Counted from the first letter of the stretch, positions 54,028 through 63,898 are shown. The stretch is 64,000 nt of DNA from Pseudoalteromonas phenolica (GCF_005886345.1 NZ_PNEC01000046.1:1-64000); one strand, 5' to 3'. Numbers and translations are program-made. Notes: generated from the sequence alone by a model not told the origin.

Positions 54028-54516
54028 ATGGGAAGCGATTTTTATCAGCAATCAATACTGCCTTATGCGGTGATCATCATCAAAATTTGTCGGGCATACA
54101 CGCATAGCCAAGAAGATTTTGAAGATTACTACCAGGAGGTGTGCCTACAAATTTGGCGAAGTAGAGACAATTTTAATGCGGAGTCTAAATGGTCAACATG
54201 GATTTATAAGGTTGCTTTAAATGTTTGTTTGACCCATTTAAAACAGCGTAAAAGAGGTGAGCAACAGTTTGTATCTGATGCATTACCTGATGAAGTGCAT
54301 GACGACGCCAAGGCATTTGGTTCTGATGATATTAACCTACTTTATAACGCCATTAAGCATTTGTCAGAGATAGATAGAGCAGTGATCCTGCTTTATTTAG
54401 AAGAGAAATCTTACGCTGAAATTGGCGAAATTATTGGTGCTAACACAAACAGTATTGGCGTACGCATTACGCGTATTAAAGAAAGATTAAACAAGTTTAT
54501 AAAAGCGCAGGAGTGA
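54028..54516 (+). CDS. ECF-type RNA polymerase sigma factor
   Basis: A 162-residue extracytoplasmic-function sigma factor with region 2 (QEDFEDYYQEVCLQIWRSRD, FNAESKWSTWIYKVALNVCL) and region 4 (AVILLYLEEKSYAEIGEIIG, SIGVRITRIKERL), separated by a short linker. It lacks region 3, as expected. GAGG directly precedes the ATG. The next gene, 4 nt downstream, encodes a four-helix membrane protein rather than a classical zinc anti-sigma factor. Confidence 0.93.
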   Translation: MGSDFYQQSILPYAVIIIKICRAYTHSQEDFEDYYQEVCLQIWRSRDNFNAESKWSTWIYKVALNVCLTHLKQRKRGEQQFVSDALPDEVHDDAKAFGSDDINLLYNAIKHLSEIDRAVILLYLEEKSYAEIGEIIGANTNSIGVRITRIKERLNKFIKAQE

Positions 54517-54520
54517 ACAC

Positions 54521-55168
54521 ATGAGTAAGTCTATTGAAGCAATGTGGAAACAAGGTTTTGTGAGTGAGGGTGAGCTATCAGCACCAAAAGTGAACGACTT
54601 ATATAATAGGAAGTCGCAAAATATAGTAGATAAACTGCAAAATATGTTTGCAGTTAATATTAAAGCCATTGTGATTGGTGCTTTAATCATGCTGCTGGTG
54701 ATGAGTTTAATCGGTGCACCTTGGCTAGGCTTGTATATCAGTGTATTGCTAGCACCGCTTGTGATCATTGCGAAAAAAGAACTCACCAAATCACATAACT
54801 TATCTAAAGGGCAGAGTAGTCTAGAATATTTAGAAAGCTTTGATGCTTGGCTTAAAGCCTCAATAGATACCTACTCAAACTACTACCGATTTTTTTATCC
54901 GTTGTTTTATATCGGAATGGTGACCCAAGGGCTAGTGAGTGATGCAGGTACTAAGGTGATGGTTGTGCTTTTAAAGTATTACCCGACTGAGTACGTGTTT
55001 TTAGCTATTCCGGGTTATATCTGGGTGGTTATCACATTACTGTTTTTGCTGATAGTGAGATACTCAGAAGCCTTATATCGTTTAGACTTAGATATCATTT
55101 ATGGTAGGCAGTTTAAAAAGCTTGATGAGCTAATTACAGATATGCGTGCTTTAAAATCAGGCAGATAA
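54521..55168 (+). CDS. Four-helix membrane protein, putative anti-sigma factor
   Basis: A 215-residue protein with a polar N-terminal segment of about 45 residues (KQGFVSEGELSAPKVNDLYN). Hydrophobic helices lie at about 46-68, 72-85, 125-150 and 163-185, and the charged C-terminus has the YGRQFKKLDELITDMR helix. The zinc-binding HxxxCxxC anti-sigma motif is absent. Its position 4 nt after the sigma gene suggests it holds the sigma at the membrane, which is inference from neighbourhood. I recognise no named family. Confidence 0.65.
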   Translation: MSKSIEAMWKQGFVSEGELSAPKVNDLYNRKSQNIVDKLQNMFAVNIKAIVIGALIMLLVMSLIGAPWLGLYISVLLAPLVIIAKKELTKSHNLSKGQSSLEYLESFDAWLKASIDTYSNYYRFFYPLFYIGMVTQGLVSDAGTKVMVVLLKYYPTEYVFLAIPGYIWVVITLLFLLIVRYSEALYRLDLDIIYGRQFKKLDELITDMRALKSGR

Positions 55169-55388
55169 TGGCCAAGTATAAATAGCGTGGCAACTTTGCT
55201 GCGCTTTCAGCTAATGTTATAGGGTATTGTGAATTTATACCCGCTTCTAACAATACTCATTTAACGATAGCAGGACATATGAATGGTGCTATCAAGCTGC
55301 GTTTCTTTTCTCAAAAATAGTTCGCTTAATTAAGAGCATTAGTGTTTATTCTGTTAATTTATTAACATGTACAGAAAAATTAAGGATT

Positions 55389-57308
55389 ATGATGCTCTAT
55401 TTTCGCTTTTTATGCCTGTTGTCATGGTTTTGTGCTTTTGATGTTCATGCAGAACGCACTGAAGATAAATTGCCAATTGAGGCGTTTGCAAGTCTCCCCT
55501 CTTACAGCCATTTAAATATTTCCCCCGATGGTAAGCGCTTAGCTTATCTTCAAAATAGCAAGGGCGATTTACTTCTTAGTGTGCTTGATATAGACGCAAA
55601 TACCGTGAAACTAATCGTAAAAACCGATAATTTCAAAGTGAGAATTAATTGGTTTGATTGGGTTAATGATGACTTACTAATAATAGGTACGCGTTCAGTT
55701 TTTGGTGAAAATAACAATTATGTTTCAACACACCTTTTAAAGTATGACTTTAAAAAAGGAAAGGGTGTAGAAAGTGTCATAAGAGCTAGGGGGTTTGAGA
55801 ATCAGCCTCAATTTGAAGATCGGGTTTTGAGCATGCTTCCCGATGATCCAGAACATATTTTATTGTTAATTGACCTTGCCAGAAAAAATGTTCCAAATGT
55901 GTATAAATTGAATGTGAATACTGGACAACATAAACGGGTTCAAAAAAATATTGAATTGGTTTCTAGTTGGGGAGTTGACAGGCAAGGTAGAGTGAGAACT
56001 CGCACTAAGGTTAGAGATACTAAGGTTTATATTGAATTTAAATCTCTGGATTCAGAAGATTGGAACGCGTTATTTGAGTATGAAGCTTTTAGTGCAAATA
56101 ATGTAGAAATCTTAGGATTTGACTCCGATCCAAATACGCTCTTTTTTAAAGCTGTACATAAAGATAAAAAGTCAATATTTAAAGTCGATTTGACAGACCC
56201 TACATTAACAAGAGAGCTTGTATTTCATGATGCGAAATATGATGTAGACGGTCAGCTTCACTATTCGCAAAAAACAGGAAAAGTAATTGGGTTTTCCCAT
56301 TCACAAATAGAGAACGGAATTCAATATTGGGACACTCAATATATTCAGCATCAAGTTGCTTTAAACCAAGTATTAACTAATAGTCTTAATTATATAATTG
56401 ATACCGACAGAGAAGAAAACCGCTACATCATTTACTCTGAAGCGAAAGATTTCCCCGGCGGGTATTTAATCGGAGATAAGAAGAAAAATAGTGTTGAATA
56501 CTTTGCCAACCGTTATCCTTTAATTGGGTCAAAAAACTACATAGGTAAAACAAAGGTAAAATATTTAGCTCAAGATAAAACTGAAATAGAAGCTTATATT
56601 ACTTTTCCTAAGAACTATAAAAAAGGTGCAAGGCACCCAGCTATCATTATTCCTCACGGAGGACCAATGAGCAGAGATTATGCAGGCTTTGATTATTGGT
56701 CTGAGTTTTTTGCACATCATGGTTATTTAGTATTTCAGCCTAACTTCAGAGGGTCATCAGGATATGGCCATGAATTTGAGAGTAAAGCGATTGGAGACTG
56801 GGGGGGCGTCATGCAAGATGACCTTGAAGACGGCGCTCAATGGTTAGTTTCTGAGGGCTACGCCATAAAAAATAAAATGTGTATTGCTGGAGCAAGTTAT
56901 GGTGGGTACGCTTCTTTGATGGCTCTAGTAAAGTATCCAAATACTTTTCAATGTGCAGTTAGTTTTGCTGGCGTCTCAGATCTAGAGTTTTTGTATGCAA
57001 GAGCTTTTAGGTACACAAATACTAAATTTGAACGTGAATATATTGGTAGAGATTTAGAAAAGCTCAAAAATACCTCCCCAGTAAATTTTGCCAAAAAAAT
57101 CACTAAACCATTATTGTTGCTGCATGGCACTAAAGACACTGTAGTGCCCTTTGAGCATAGTTTACGTATGGCGGCTGCAATGAAATCAGAAAATAAAGAT
57201 GTTAAGTTTATTAATTTCGAGGGAGGAGGCCATCACCTTGCCTATCAAAAATATCGTATTCAAACACTTGAAGAAATGTTGGTTTTCTTTGATAAGCATT
57301 TGATGTAG
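55389..57308 (+). CDS. S9 prolyl-oligopeptidase-family peptidase, secreted (copy 1)
   Basis: A 639-residue exported peptidase of the acylaminoacyl-peptidase-like S9C group. A signal peptide (about 1-21) is followed by a beta-propeller (about 35-370) and an alpha/beta-hydrolase domain with Ser503 in GASYGGYAS, Asp583 in HGTKDTVVP and His615/616 in GGGHHLAYQ. The oxyanion region is PHGGPMSRDYAGFDYW. It lacks the double-Glu motif of DPP4. ATGATG gives two possible starts, 55389 and 55392, after AAGG. It follows the sigma-factor operon by 220 bp and may be one of its targets. It is a close paralogue of the gene at 60.3 kb. Confidence 0.92.
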   Translation: MMLYFRFLCLLSWFCAFDVHAERTEDKLPIEAFASLPSYSHLNISPDGKRLAYLQNSKGDLLLSVLDIDANTVKLIVKTDNFKVRINWFDWVNDDLLIIGTRSVFGENNNYVSTHLLKYDFKKGKGVESVIRARGFENQPQFEDRVLSMLPDDPEHILLLIDLARKNVPNVYKLNVNTGQHKRVQKNIELVSSWGVDRQGRVRTRTKVRDTKVYIEFKSLDSEDWNALFEYEAFSANNVEILGFDSDPNTLFFKAVHKDKKSIFKVDLTDPTLTRELVFHDAKYDVDGQLHYSQKTGKVIGFSHSQIENGIQYWDTQYIQHQVALNQVLTNSLNYIIDTDREENRYIIYSEAKDFPGGYLIGDKKKNSVEYFANRYPLIGSKNYIGKTKVKYLAQDKTEIEAYITFPKNYKKGARHPAIIIPHGGPMSRDYAGFDYWSEFFAHHGYLVFQPNFRGSSGYGHEFESKAIGDWGGVMQDDLEDGAQWLVSEGYAIKNKMCIAGASYGGYASLMALVKYPNTFQCAVSFAGVSDLEFLYARAFRYTNTKFEREYIGRDLEKLKNTSPVNFAKKITKPLLLLHGTKDTVVPFEHSLRMAAAMKSENKDVKFINFEGGGHHLAYQKYRIQTLEEMLVFFDKHLM

Positions 57309-57406
57309 AGAGGCTTTAGTATTTCATTGAGGTTTTCAAACGTATTAAATTAACTCATTGTTTATTGCATGAAAGGACTTAAAGATAAAACTAATTATTG
57401 ATCTTT

Positions 57407-57437
57407 AAAACGCGCAGCCAGTTGGCTGCGCTTTTTT
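57407..57437. terminator. Rho-independent terminator
   Basis: GCGCAGCC (57412-57419) pairs perfectly with GGCTGCGC (57424-57431) around AGTT, followed by T6 on the plus strand and preceded by A4, so it can end both the S9 peptidase gene and the DUF4405-like gene. Confidence 0.85.
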
Positions 57438-57438
57438 G

Positions 57439-58560
57439 TTATAGAGAATGAGAGACTAAGATCCTATCAACTAACTCTAGTGCAGTGGTAAAGTTACTGA
57501 GATCAGCTCGAACATCGCCATCTTTACCAGAATGGTGACCGTGGCCGATAAGCTGCATTTGCTGTAGTTTACTCGGTTGGTCAAAATCGACGATGGCTTG
57601 ATAAATAAGCGAGGGTTGCGCAGTATATCCGTCGCCTGAATACACAGGATCGTCAGGGAATCGGTCACTACTGTAGTAAGTGTTGTAATCGAATGAATGG
57701 TTTATCTCAAAACGGATACTGTATTGGCCAGTAAGAGAGGTCGGTAGCTGAATTGAGTAAATGAAATTATCTGTCATAGTTGCACCACTAAAGCCGTCGA
57801 CAACCAGTTTATTATCGGTTGGTAGGTAGAAGCCATTACTGGCTTGCACACCAAGTTGATGTAAAAATACGGGTAATGATTCAGGGCGCATGCGAGTATC
57901 TTTTGATTTTGCATCTTCACCACCGGTTAATGCCTCTCTACCAATTGCATTCTCGCCGATAAGTAAATGTTCATTGAATACTTGGTCAGGATTTACTTTA
58001 GAGACTTTATTGGTGAAATTATTAGTGGCGATTTTCTCTGTGACATAAAGCGGTTGAACAAACTTACCGTCTAAAGTTTCTAACCAAAACGCATATTGTG
58101 GCCACATAAAGTAAGGGCCTTTTTTCAACTCTAAGGTGATCGTTTGTCCGCTGGCTTCTGCTGGGGTAATTACACGTTCGACATATTTTAGTTCTTTATC
58201 TTGGCCAGCTTTATCTGCGGTTTTTAGGGTTTGGCCCCAAGTGTAAACTTGCATTGCAGGGGGTAGCGCGAAAAATGGCGACGCCAACAAATAACCTACC
58301 AATAAAACGGCCAGTGGCATGGCCAAACTGATTTTGCCCATATGCTTCTTTAGCGGATTTAAATAAGCGAATAGGGGTTTTGAATTTTTAAATAAGTGCC
58401 ATACGACGACCAAAATCATTGCCGCGCCGATTAAAGTATGAATAAGCGCAATCACAGCATCATGTTGCTGACTGTATAACAGTACAGAGGTAACCAGCAT
58501 TACAATGAAGGCTAAAAATAGTAGGGTGCCGATAAATACTCGGGCATTAAAAAATGACAT
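57439..58560 (-). CDS. DUF4405-like membrane protein with large periplasmic domain
   Basis: A 373-residue protein. The first 130 residues hold four hydrophobic helices (about 6-28, 35-52, 75-95 and around 100), with His residues inside (LIHTLIGAAMILVVVWHLF) as in cytochrome b-like DUF4405 domains that may bind haem. The remaining 240 residues are periplasmic and beta-rich (VITPAEASGQTITLELKKG, FMWPQYAFWLETLDG, VDGFSGATMTDNFIYS). The GFSGATM stretch recalls FMN-binding covalent sites (SGAT), but this is tentative. The open frame starts at 58614, but AAGGAG lies 5 nt before ATG 58560. It lies between the two S9 paralogues. Confidence 0.68.
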   Translation of the reverse strand: MSFFNARVFIGTLLFLAFIVMLVTSVLLYSQQHDAVIALIHTLIGAAMILVVVWHLFKNSKPLFAYLNPLKKHMGKISLAMPLAVLLVGYLLASPFFALPPAMQVYTWGQTLKTADKAGQDKELKYVERVITPAEASGQTITLELKKGPYFMWPQYAFWLETLDGKFVQPLYVTEKIATNNFTNKVSKVNPDQVFNEHLLIGENAIGREALTGGEDAKSKDTRMRPESLPVFLHQLGVQASNGFYLPTDNKLVVDGFSGATMTDNFIYSIQLPTSLTGQYSIRFEINHSFDYNTYYSSDRFPDDPVYSGDGYTAQPSLIYQAIVDFDQPSKLQQMQLIGHGHHSGKDGDVRADLSNFTTALELVDRILVSHSL

Positions 58561-58654
58561 AGTGACTCCTTTTGAATTACCTCTTTGTCGCTTACATGAG
58601 GTAATAAAAGCCACTAAAGCTTTCTAAAATTATCTAAGGTTATTGATTTTATTG

Positions 58655-60124
58655 TTAATAATTTAGAGTGTTTAAATATTTGAGTTGATTTGTAAGCGCT
58701 CGACTCTTAGCTATCTGCTTGGCTTTGTTTAATGCAGTGTTGAACTCATCGAGTTTGTTTTGCTTTTTGGCAAGTAAAGCAAGGCTTGCCCAAACACTGC
58801 TTTCACCAACCGGGCAGCGCAAAACTTGGTGATGTTTTTTTGCTTCGAGGTAATACGTTTTAGCTAGTTCATATTCACCTTGGTGCTGAGCAATTCGTGC
58901 CAACAAATCTTTCGAGTAGGCCATAAATAGCCAATCATGATTGCTTTGGGCTACTTGCAAAGCTTGCTCAACTCTTGGTTTAGCTAGTTCGTCATCACCT
59001 TCAATAATGGCGTGAATGGCATTGAGATAATGTAAGCGGCTTAATTCATTTTTGTCATTGAGCTTTTGAGCGAGTGGAATAGCCTGCATGAGGTGTTTGT
59101 TTACTGCAGGGTAATCTTTTAAATCAAAGAGTGTGTTGATTAAAAGTCGCTGTGCAGTCAGGTTTTCAGGATCATGCGCAATAATACTTTCTAGCAGAGG
59201 CTTTGCTGCTAGGTGGTTGTCTTCTAATGTTAGGTCAATGGCTACTCCCAGCATTTCATCGTTAAAATCAGCATGGTAGTTACTGGCTTGAAGAGAGTTT
59301 TCTTCGCCTAATTGTTTTGCCACTTTATCACTAAATTTATCGATTACATCTTGAATGTTACGACCAAATAGTACGCCTTTTTGTTGCGTATTCTTATAAT
59401 GCAGCGCATAACTCAGCTGATAATCATGCGGTGAGCCTGAAAGTTTTGATGAGACAATCAATTCAGCGCCAGAGACGGTAAATATTTGTCTAATATGCTC
59501 AGGTTGAACATTGCTCAAGGGCGCGCCTGCTCGCTCTAATACTTCCAGCACATAGTCGGTCTGTAATACGCCATGCGCTTGATTGTTGGGTAAACGCTGT
59601 ATGACTTGGTCCATTAACCCTAAACGAACCCAGCTGTGGTCGTTTCCTTCAATTTGATTTTGTGTTGGCAGTATGACGACAGAGCCAGCCACTTTATTTG
59701 GTTTAGATTGCTCAGGCTGTTTAAAAGTAGAGTAATGCAGCATAAATGCAAAGGTGATTACTGCGAAGCAGATAATCACTTTAATAGTGTGTCGGTTGGA
59801 CTTATATTTTGGGTCAGGGGTAGAAAGTTTAGTGACACTGGGTAACCACACATATCCTTGCTTGGGTATGGTTTTTATAACTTCTTCATTGATAAATATC
59901 TGTCTTAGTTCATTGATCGATTGAAATACAACTTGCTCGGCGACAACAGAGTCAGCCCACACAGTATCAAGAATGTGCTGTTTACTAACAGGTTTTCCTG
60001 CATTTTCTAGAAGCAATATCAATAATTGGCAAGTCTTCGGACGAATAGCAACCGCTTCGCCACCTATGCTTCGCAGCGTTAAAGCGTGAGGATTAATATA
60101 ATAATCTAAAGTTTGATACTGCAA
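58655..60124 (-). CDS. CadC/ToxR-like transmembrane transcriptional regulator (second copy type)
   Basis: A 489-residue regulator with an OmpR-type winged helix at about 15-95 (IRPKTCQLLILLLENAGKPV, VVFQSINELRQIFINE, KTIPKQGYVWLP) and one membrane helix at about 114-130. The periplasmic part binds a signal; residues 300-480 look like tetratricopeptide repeats (AKPLLESIIAHDPENLTAQ, ALQVAQSNHDWLFMAYSKDL). It shares the DNA-binding signature with the regulator at 30.2 kb and differs in length. It sits upstream of the DUF4405-like gene on the same strand and divergent from the second S9 peptidase, either of which it may control. Confidence 0.88.
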   Translation of the reverse strand: MQYQTLDYYINPHALTLRSIGGEAVAIRPKTCQLLILLLENAGKPVSKQHILDTVWADSVVAEQVVFQSINELRQIFINEEVIKTIPKQGYVWLPSVTKLSTPDPKYKSNRHTIKVIICFAVITFAFMLHYSTFKQPEQSKPNKVAGSVVILPTQNQIEGNDHSWVRLGLMDQVIQRLPNNQAHGVLQTDYVLEVLERAGAPLSNVQPEHIRQIFTVSGAELIVSSKLSGSPHDYQLSYALHYKNTQQKGVLFGRNIQDVIDKFSDKVAKQLGEENSLQASNYHADFNDEMLGVAIDLTLEDNHLAAKPLLESIIAHDPENLTAQRLLINTLFDLKDYPAVNKHLMQAIPLAQKLNDKNELSRLHYLNAIHAIIEGDDELAKPRVEQALQVAQSNHDWLFMAYSKDLLARIAQHQGEYELAKTYYLEAKKHHQVLRCPVGESSVWASLALLAKKQNKLDEFNTALNKAKQIAKSRALTNQLKYLNTLNY

Positions 60125-60265
60125 TGCGTTGTCCGATTTTACTTTTTTAGCAAAGATACAGTAAAAGGACCGCGAAGTTAATCAAGTACATTATTGAGAT
60201 AGGTACAACACTGGGTTAATATTTTTGATGAATTCAATTAATAATAACAATGATTAGGGATGATT

Positions 60266-62191
60266 ATGCTTAAGCATGCTTTATTTCTTACTTTTATAAT
60301 AACACTCTTTGGGGCTTCAGCCTCGGCGCAATCCTCACTTAAAAGCACATTACCAATCGAAGCGCATGCCAGTTTAGCAAATGCGTCTCAAATGAACCTA
60401 TCGCCAGATGGTAATAAAGTGGCTTTTGTGCAAAATGGCAAGGGCACACTGTTTTTAGTGGTTTTTGACTTAATAACGGGCAAAAAGCGTTTTATTTCCA
60501 AAACCGATAACTTATCAGTCACTCTGAATTGGTTCGATTGGCTTAATAATGATGTGTTATTGATGGGAGTTTCCTCTACTGTTTCTGAAAGGGGCATCCG
60601 TTACAATGTATCGAGATTACTAAAGTTTGACTTAAGAACTGATGATGAGACAAAAAATGTTATTCGCATAGGCCGCAGGTCGCATAACTCGCAATTTCAA
60701 GATAATGTCATCAGTATGTTACCTAACGATCCGGAGCACGTTTTATTATCAATTGATTTAGACACCCCAAACAAACCCAGTGTATTTAAAGTTAATGTAC
60801 AAACGGGTAAGCGAAAACGTATTGAGCGCCCGAAAAAGAATATCGATGGTTGGATTGCTGATAGGCAAGGTAAAGTGCGTATTATGCGCCAAATTGACGA
60901 TACGCTTGTTACCTATAGTTTGAAAGATTTAAATACTAATAAGTGGAATAAACTATTTGAGTATGAAGTATTCTCTGCCGATAAAGTTACTTTGTTAGGA
61001 TTTGATAAAAACCCAAATATCTTATATTTCAAAGCCATTTATAAAGATAAAGATGCGTTATTTAAAATGGATGTGACGGATCCAAAGCTAACACGCGAAT
61101 TAGTCTACCATGATGAAAATTACGATGTTGATGGCTCTTTAGTTTATTCAGAAGTAACTAATGAGGTCGTTGGTTTTTCACATTCAGGTTTTGATGATGT
61201 AATTAAGTACTGGGACGAAGACCTAGAAAAACTTCAGCGTTCTATTAACAAAGCCATTCCAGACTCAACAAATGTCATAATAGATACAGATGTGACTGGG
61301 CAAGTTTATATTCTTTACACCTCTTCAAATGATCACCCAGGTGCGTATTTATTAGGTGACCGTAATAAAAGCTCAGTTGAATATATCATTTCAAAGTACC
61401 CTTTAATTGAAGGTGAGCTTTATAATGGTAAGAATAATGTTGAATATACCGCACGAGATAAAACAAACATTGAAGGCTATTTAACTTTTCCAGCCGATTA
61501 TGAGAAAGGCAAAACCTACCCTGCGATTGTATTACCTCATGGTGGTCCAATGGCGAGAGATTATGCGGGTTTTGACTATTGGTCTGAGTTTTTTTCACAT
61601 CACGGTTATCTAGTTTTTCAGCCTAATTTTAGAGGTTCATCGGGTTATGGTTTTAGCTTTGAAAATGCTGCAATAGGCGGTTGGGGTGAAGCAATGCAAG
61701 ATGATCTGCAAGACGCTGCAAACTGGCTAGTTGAACAAGGCTATACCGAAAAAGATAAAATGTGTATTGCTGGTGGCAGTTACGGGGGGTATGCCTCATT
61801 AATGGCCTTGGTGAAACATCCTGATACCTTTCAGTGTGCAGCAAGTTTTGCTGGGGTAGCCGATCTAAACTACATCTATTACCAAGCTAGAAACTTCACG
61901 AATAAAGACATTGTTCGTAAGCAAATAGGCACTGACAGAGACCAGTTAGAGCAGGTTTCTCCAATTAATTTTGCTGAAAAGTTTACTAAACCCGTTTTAT
62001 TGATTCATGGTTCGGAGGACAGTGTTGTTTCTGTAAGACACAGTCGTGAGATGGCCGAAGAACTTGAAGATGCAAATAAAGACGTGAAATATATTGAGCT
62101 TGAAGATGGAAGTCACCACTTGGTGTATCAGCCATACAGAATAAGAACGTTACAAGAAATGCTGGCTTTCTTTAATAAACACCTAATGTAA
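60266..62191 (+). CDS. S9 prolyl-oligopeptidase-family peptidase, secreted (copy 2)
   Basis: A 641-residue exported peptidase and a close paralogue of the 55.4-kb gene: both have the same order of propeller and hydrolase domains and the same distance from the nucleophile to the C-terminus (136 residues). The nucleophile is Ser505 in GGSYGGYAS, with Asp585 in HGSEDSVVS and His617/618 in DGSHHLVYQ, and the signal peptide is about 1-21 (ending ASA). The frame can start at 60260, but AGGGA lies 5 nt before ATG 60266. It is divergent from the CadC-like regulator. Confidence 0.92.
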   Translation: MLKHALFLTFIITLFGASASAQSSLKSTLPIEAHASLANASQMNLSPDGNKVAFVQNGKGTLFLVVFDLITGKKRFISKTDNLSVTLNWFDWLNNDVLLMGVSSTVSERGIRYNVSRLLKFDLRTDDETKNVIRIGRRSHNSQFQDNVISMLPNDPEHVLLSIDLDTPNKPSVFKVNVQTGKRKRIERPKKNIDGWIADRQGKVRIMRQIDDTLVTYSLKDLNTNKWNKLFEYEVFSADKVTLLGFDKNPNILYFKAIYKDKDALFKMDVTDPKLTRELVYHDENYDVDGSLVYSEVTNEVVGFSHSGFDDVIKYWDEDLEKLQRSINKAIPDSTNVIIDTDVTGQVYILYTSSNDHPGAYLLGDRNKSSVEYIISKYPLIEGELYNGKNNVEYTARDKTNIEGYLTFPADYEKGKTYPAIVLPHGGPMARDYAGFDYWSEFFSHHGYLVFQPNFRGSSGYGFSFENAAIGGWGEAMQDDLQDAANWLVEQGYTEKDKMCIAGGSYGGYASLMALVKHPDTFQCAASFAGVADLNYIYYQARNFTNKDIVRKQIGTDRDQLEQVSPINFAEKFTKPVLLIHGSEDSVVSVRHSREMAEELEDANKDVKYIELEDGSHHLVYQPYRIRTLQEMLAFFNKHLM

Positions 62192-62208
62192 CCCTAAATA
62201 TTTTGAAG

Positions 62209-62245
62209 AAAAACCAGTATTGCTTTGGGTGTAATACTGGTTTTT
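62209..62245. terminator. Bidirectional rho-independent terminator
   Basis: Thirteen bases (62209-62221) pair perfectly with 62233-62245 around an 11-nt loop, with the core ACCAGTATT between A- and T-runs. It separates the convergent S9 and YjbR genes. Confidence 0.88.
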
Positions 62246-62254
62246 ATTATTGTT

Positions 62255-62638
62255 TTAAAGCTTCAGTAAAATTGACGTTTGTGCTTTCTTTGGCATTTTC
62301 TCGACCACTAACATAAATGAGTTATCTATCATGCGCTCTATTTCGCCTTGTGGAATAGAGCCGTCGAGTATGATGGTGTTCCAAAGTCGTTTATTCATGT
62401 GATAGCCGGGGATCACGGCATCGAAAATATCCCTTAATATATGAGCTTCATCGGGGGCACACTTAAGATTCATCCACCAATGTGGATTTTCTTCAGCGCC
62501 TTTGCCCATCTTTCCTAGCGCCAATGTGGCGAACATTTTTCCTTTCACTTTATAAACATCGACTCCCTCACCAAAAGGTTGGCTAACAGTAGTCTCGGGC
62601 TTGGAGATCAAATATTCATGTGCTTGCAGGTGATCCAT
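62255..62638 (-). CDS. MmcQ/YjbR family protein
   Basis: A 127-residue cytosolic protein of the CyaY-like YjbR fold: KPETTVSQPFGEGVDVYKVK, KMFATLALGKMG, WWMNLKCAPDEAHILRDIFD, IPGYHMNKRLWNTIIL and LVVEKMPKK. The family is often annotated as DNA-binding, but its function is not established. The GYHMNKRLWNT segment is the most conserved part. No obvious operon partner. Confidence 0.9.
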   Translation of the reverse strand: MDHLQAHEYLISKPETTVSQPFGEGVDVYKVKGKMFATLALGKMGKGAEENPHWWMNLKCAPDEAHILRDIFDAVIPGYHMNKRLWNTIILDGSIPQGEIERMIDNSFMLVVEKMPKKAQTSILLKL

Positions 62639-62818
62639 CGTCTAGTGTTAACCCTTTAATAATATTAAATCAAAACTCAGTTCGTTTAGACATTAATTTG
62701 ACATAACTGGTTGTAAGTTAATAGCTTAACTTAATTATCAGAGTCTTATCGCAAAATAGCTGAGTATTGTATAAGAATGAATTACATTACTGCTAATAAT
62801 TATCATTTGAGGTTTACT

Positions 62819-63898
62819 ATGCGTTTTGTGCAGTTGTCGGTGCTTTGGTTTGTAACCATAGTGGCAGTCGGTTTTTATAGCGACTCAGTAAAAGCTGAGT
62901 CTATTGAAGTAGATGTGGTTTATCCCGAGCGAGCAGTTGATGCTGGGTTAACATTAACGGGATCGATCAGTGCAGTACATAATGCACAATTAGCGAGTCA
63001 GCAATCTGGTGTTGTGGCTAATATTCTAGCTGAAGCGGGTGATGTGGTCACACAAGGTCAGCTGTTACTTTCTTTAGACGATACCTTAGTGCAGTTGCAA
63101 TTTGAACAAGCCAGTTCAGAGCTGAATATAGCTCAGGTGGCATTACAAGAAGCGCAGCGTTTACATCAAGAATTAACAGCACTGTCAAAGCGTCAATTAG
63201 TCGCACAAACTTTATTGGCAGAGCGCAAAGCAAATATTACTAAAGCTGATGCAGAATTAAAAAATGCTAAGGCGAAGCTCGCACTTCAGCAAGAGCTTTT
63301 AAATCGTCACCATATTAAAGCGCCATTTGCAGGCGTGGTGACAGATCGTATGGTTGATGTAGGGGAGTGGATAGGTACTCAAAACCATGTATTTAATCTC
63401 ATCTCAAGTGATAAGTTGCGTGTAGAGCTCGCTGTTCCTCAGAAGTATTATTCTCATTTATCACAAGCGATCCCGATTTATGCAAAGATCCAAAGTCAAA
63501 ACAAAGCAGAAGGTATCATAAATAGTCAGGTTGAGCGCGTAGTTGCATCAGTCGATACTGTAAATCGGACATTCAAGGTATTTGTGTCATTACCAAAGCA
63601 TAATACTTTTGTGGTGGGCAGCTCAGCACAAGTGACCATTCAATTACCAGCCATTGAAAATACGCAGGTTTGGTTACCTAAATCTGCGTTAAAGCGTCAC
63701 CCTGATGGTGGCTATAGCATTTTTGCAGTGAATAACAATACAGCAGAGCGCGTATTTGTTGAGGTTACGCAGCAGCAAGCTGAACGAGTGGCAGTAAAAG
63801 GGGCATCAGCCTCGCAGCAATACATCAAAGCCGGCGTTGAGTTATTGCAAAGCGGCGCAAAAGTATCTGTCAAAAGCGTTGCAGGTAACGCCCTATGA
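62819..63898 (+). CDS. RND efflux periplasmic adaptor (MFP) subunit
   Basis: A 359-residue membrane-fusion protein linking an RND pump to an outer-membrane channel. The signal/anchor is about residues 1-25. The lipoyl-type and barrel domain includes LASQQSGVVANILAEAGDVV, QGQLLLSLDDTLVQL and APFAGVVTDRMVDVGEWI, and an alpha-helical hairpin lies between. The later part has ITIQLPAIENTQVWLPKSAL. The frame is open from 62777, but GAGG lies 6 nt before ATG 62819. The next gene overlaps by 4 nt, so the pair is one operon. Confidence 0.9.
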   Translation: MRFVQLSVLWFVTIVAVGFYSDSVKAESIEVDVVYPERAVDAGLTLTGSISAVHNAQLASQQSGVVANILAEAGDVVTQGQLLLSLDDTLVQLQFEQASSELNIAQVALQEAQRLHQELTALSKRQLVAQTLLAERKANITKADAELKNAKAKLALQQELLNRHHIKAPFAGVVTDRMVDVGEWIGTQNHVFNLISSDKLRVELAVPQKYYSHLSQAIPIYAKIQSQNKAEGIINSQVERVVASVDTVNRTFKVFVSLPKHNTFVVGSSAQVTIQLPAIENTQVWLPKSALKRHPDGGYSIFAVNNNTAERVFVEVTQQQAERVAVKGASASQQYIKAGVELLQSGAKVSVKSVAGNAL

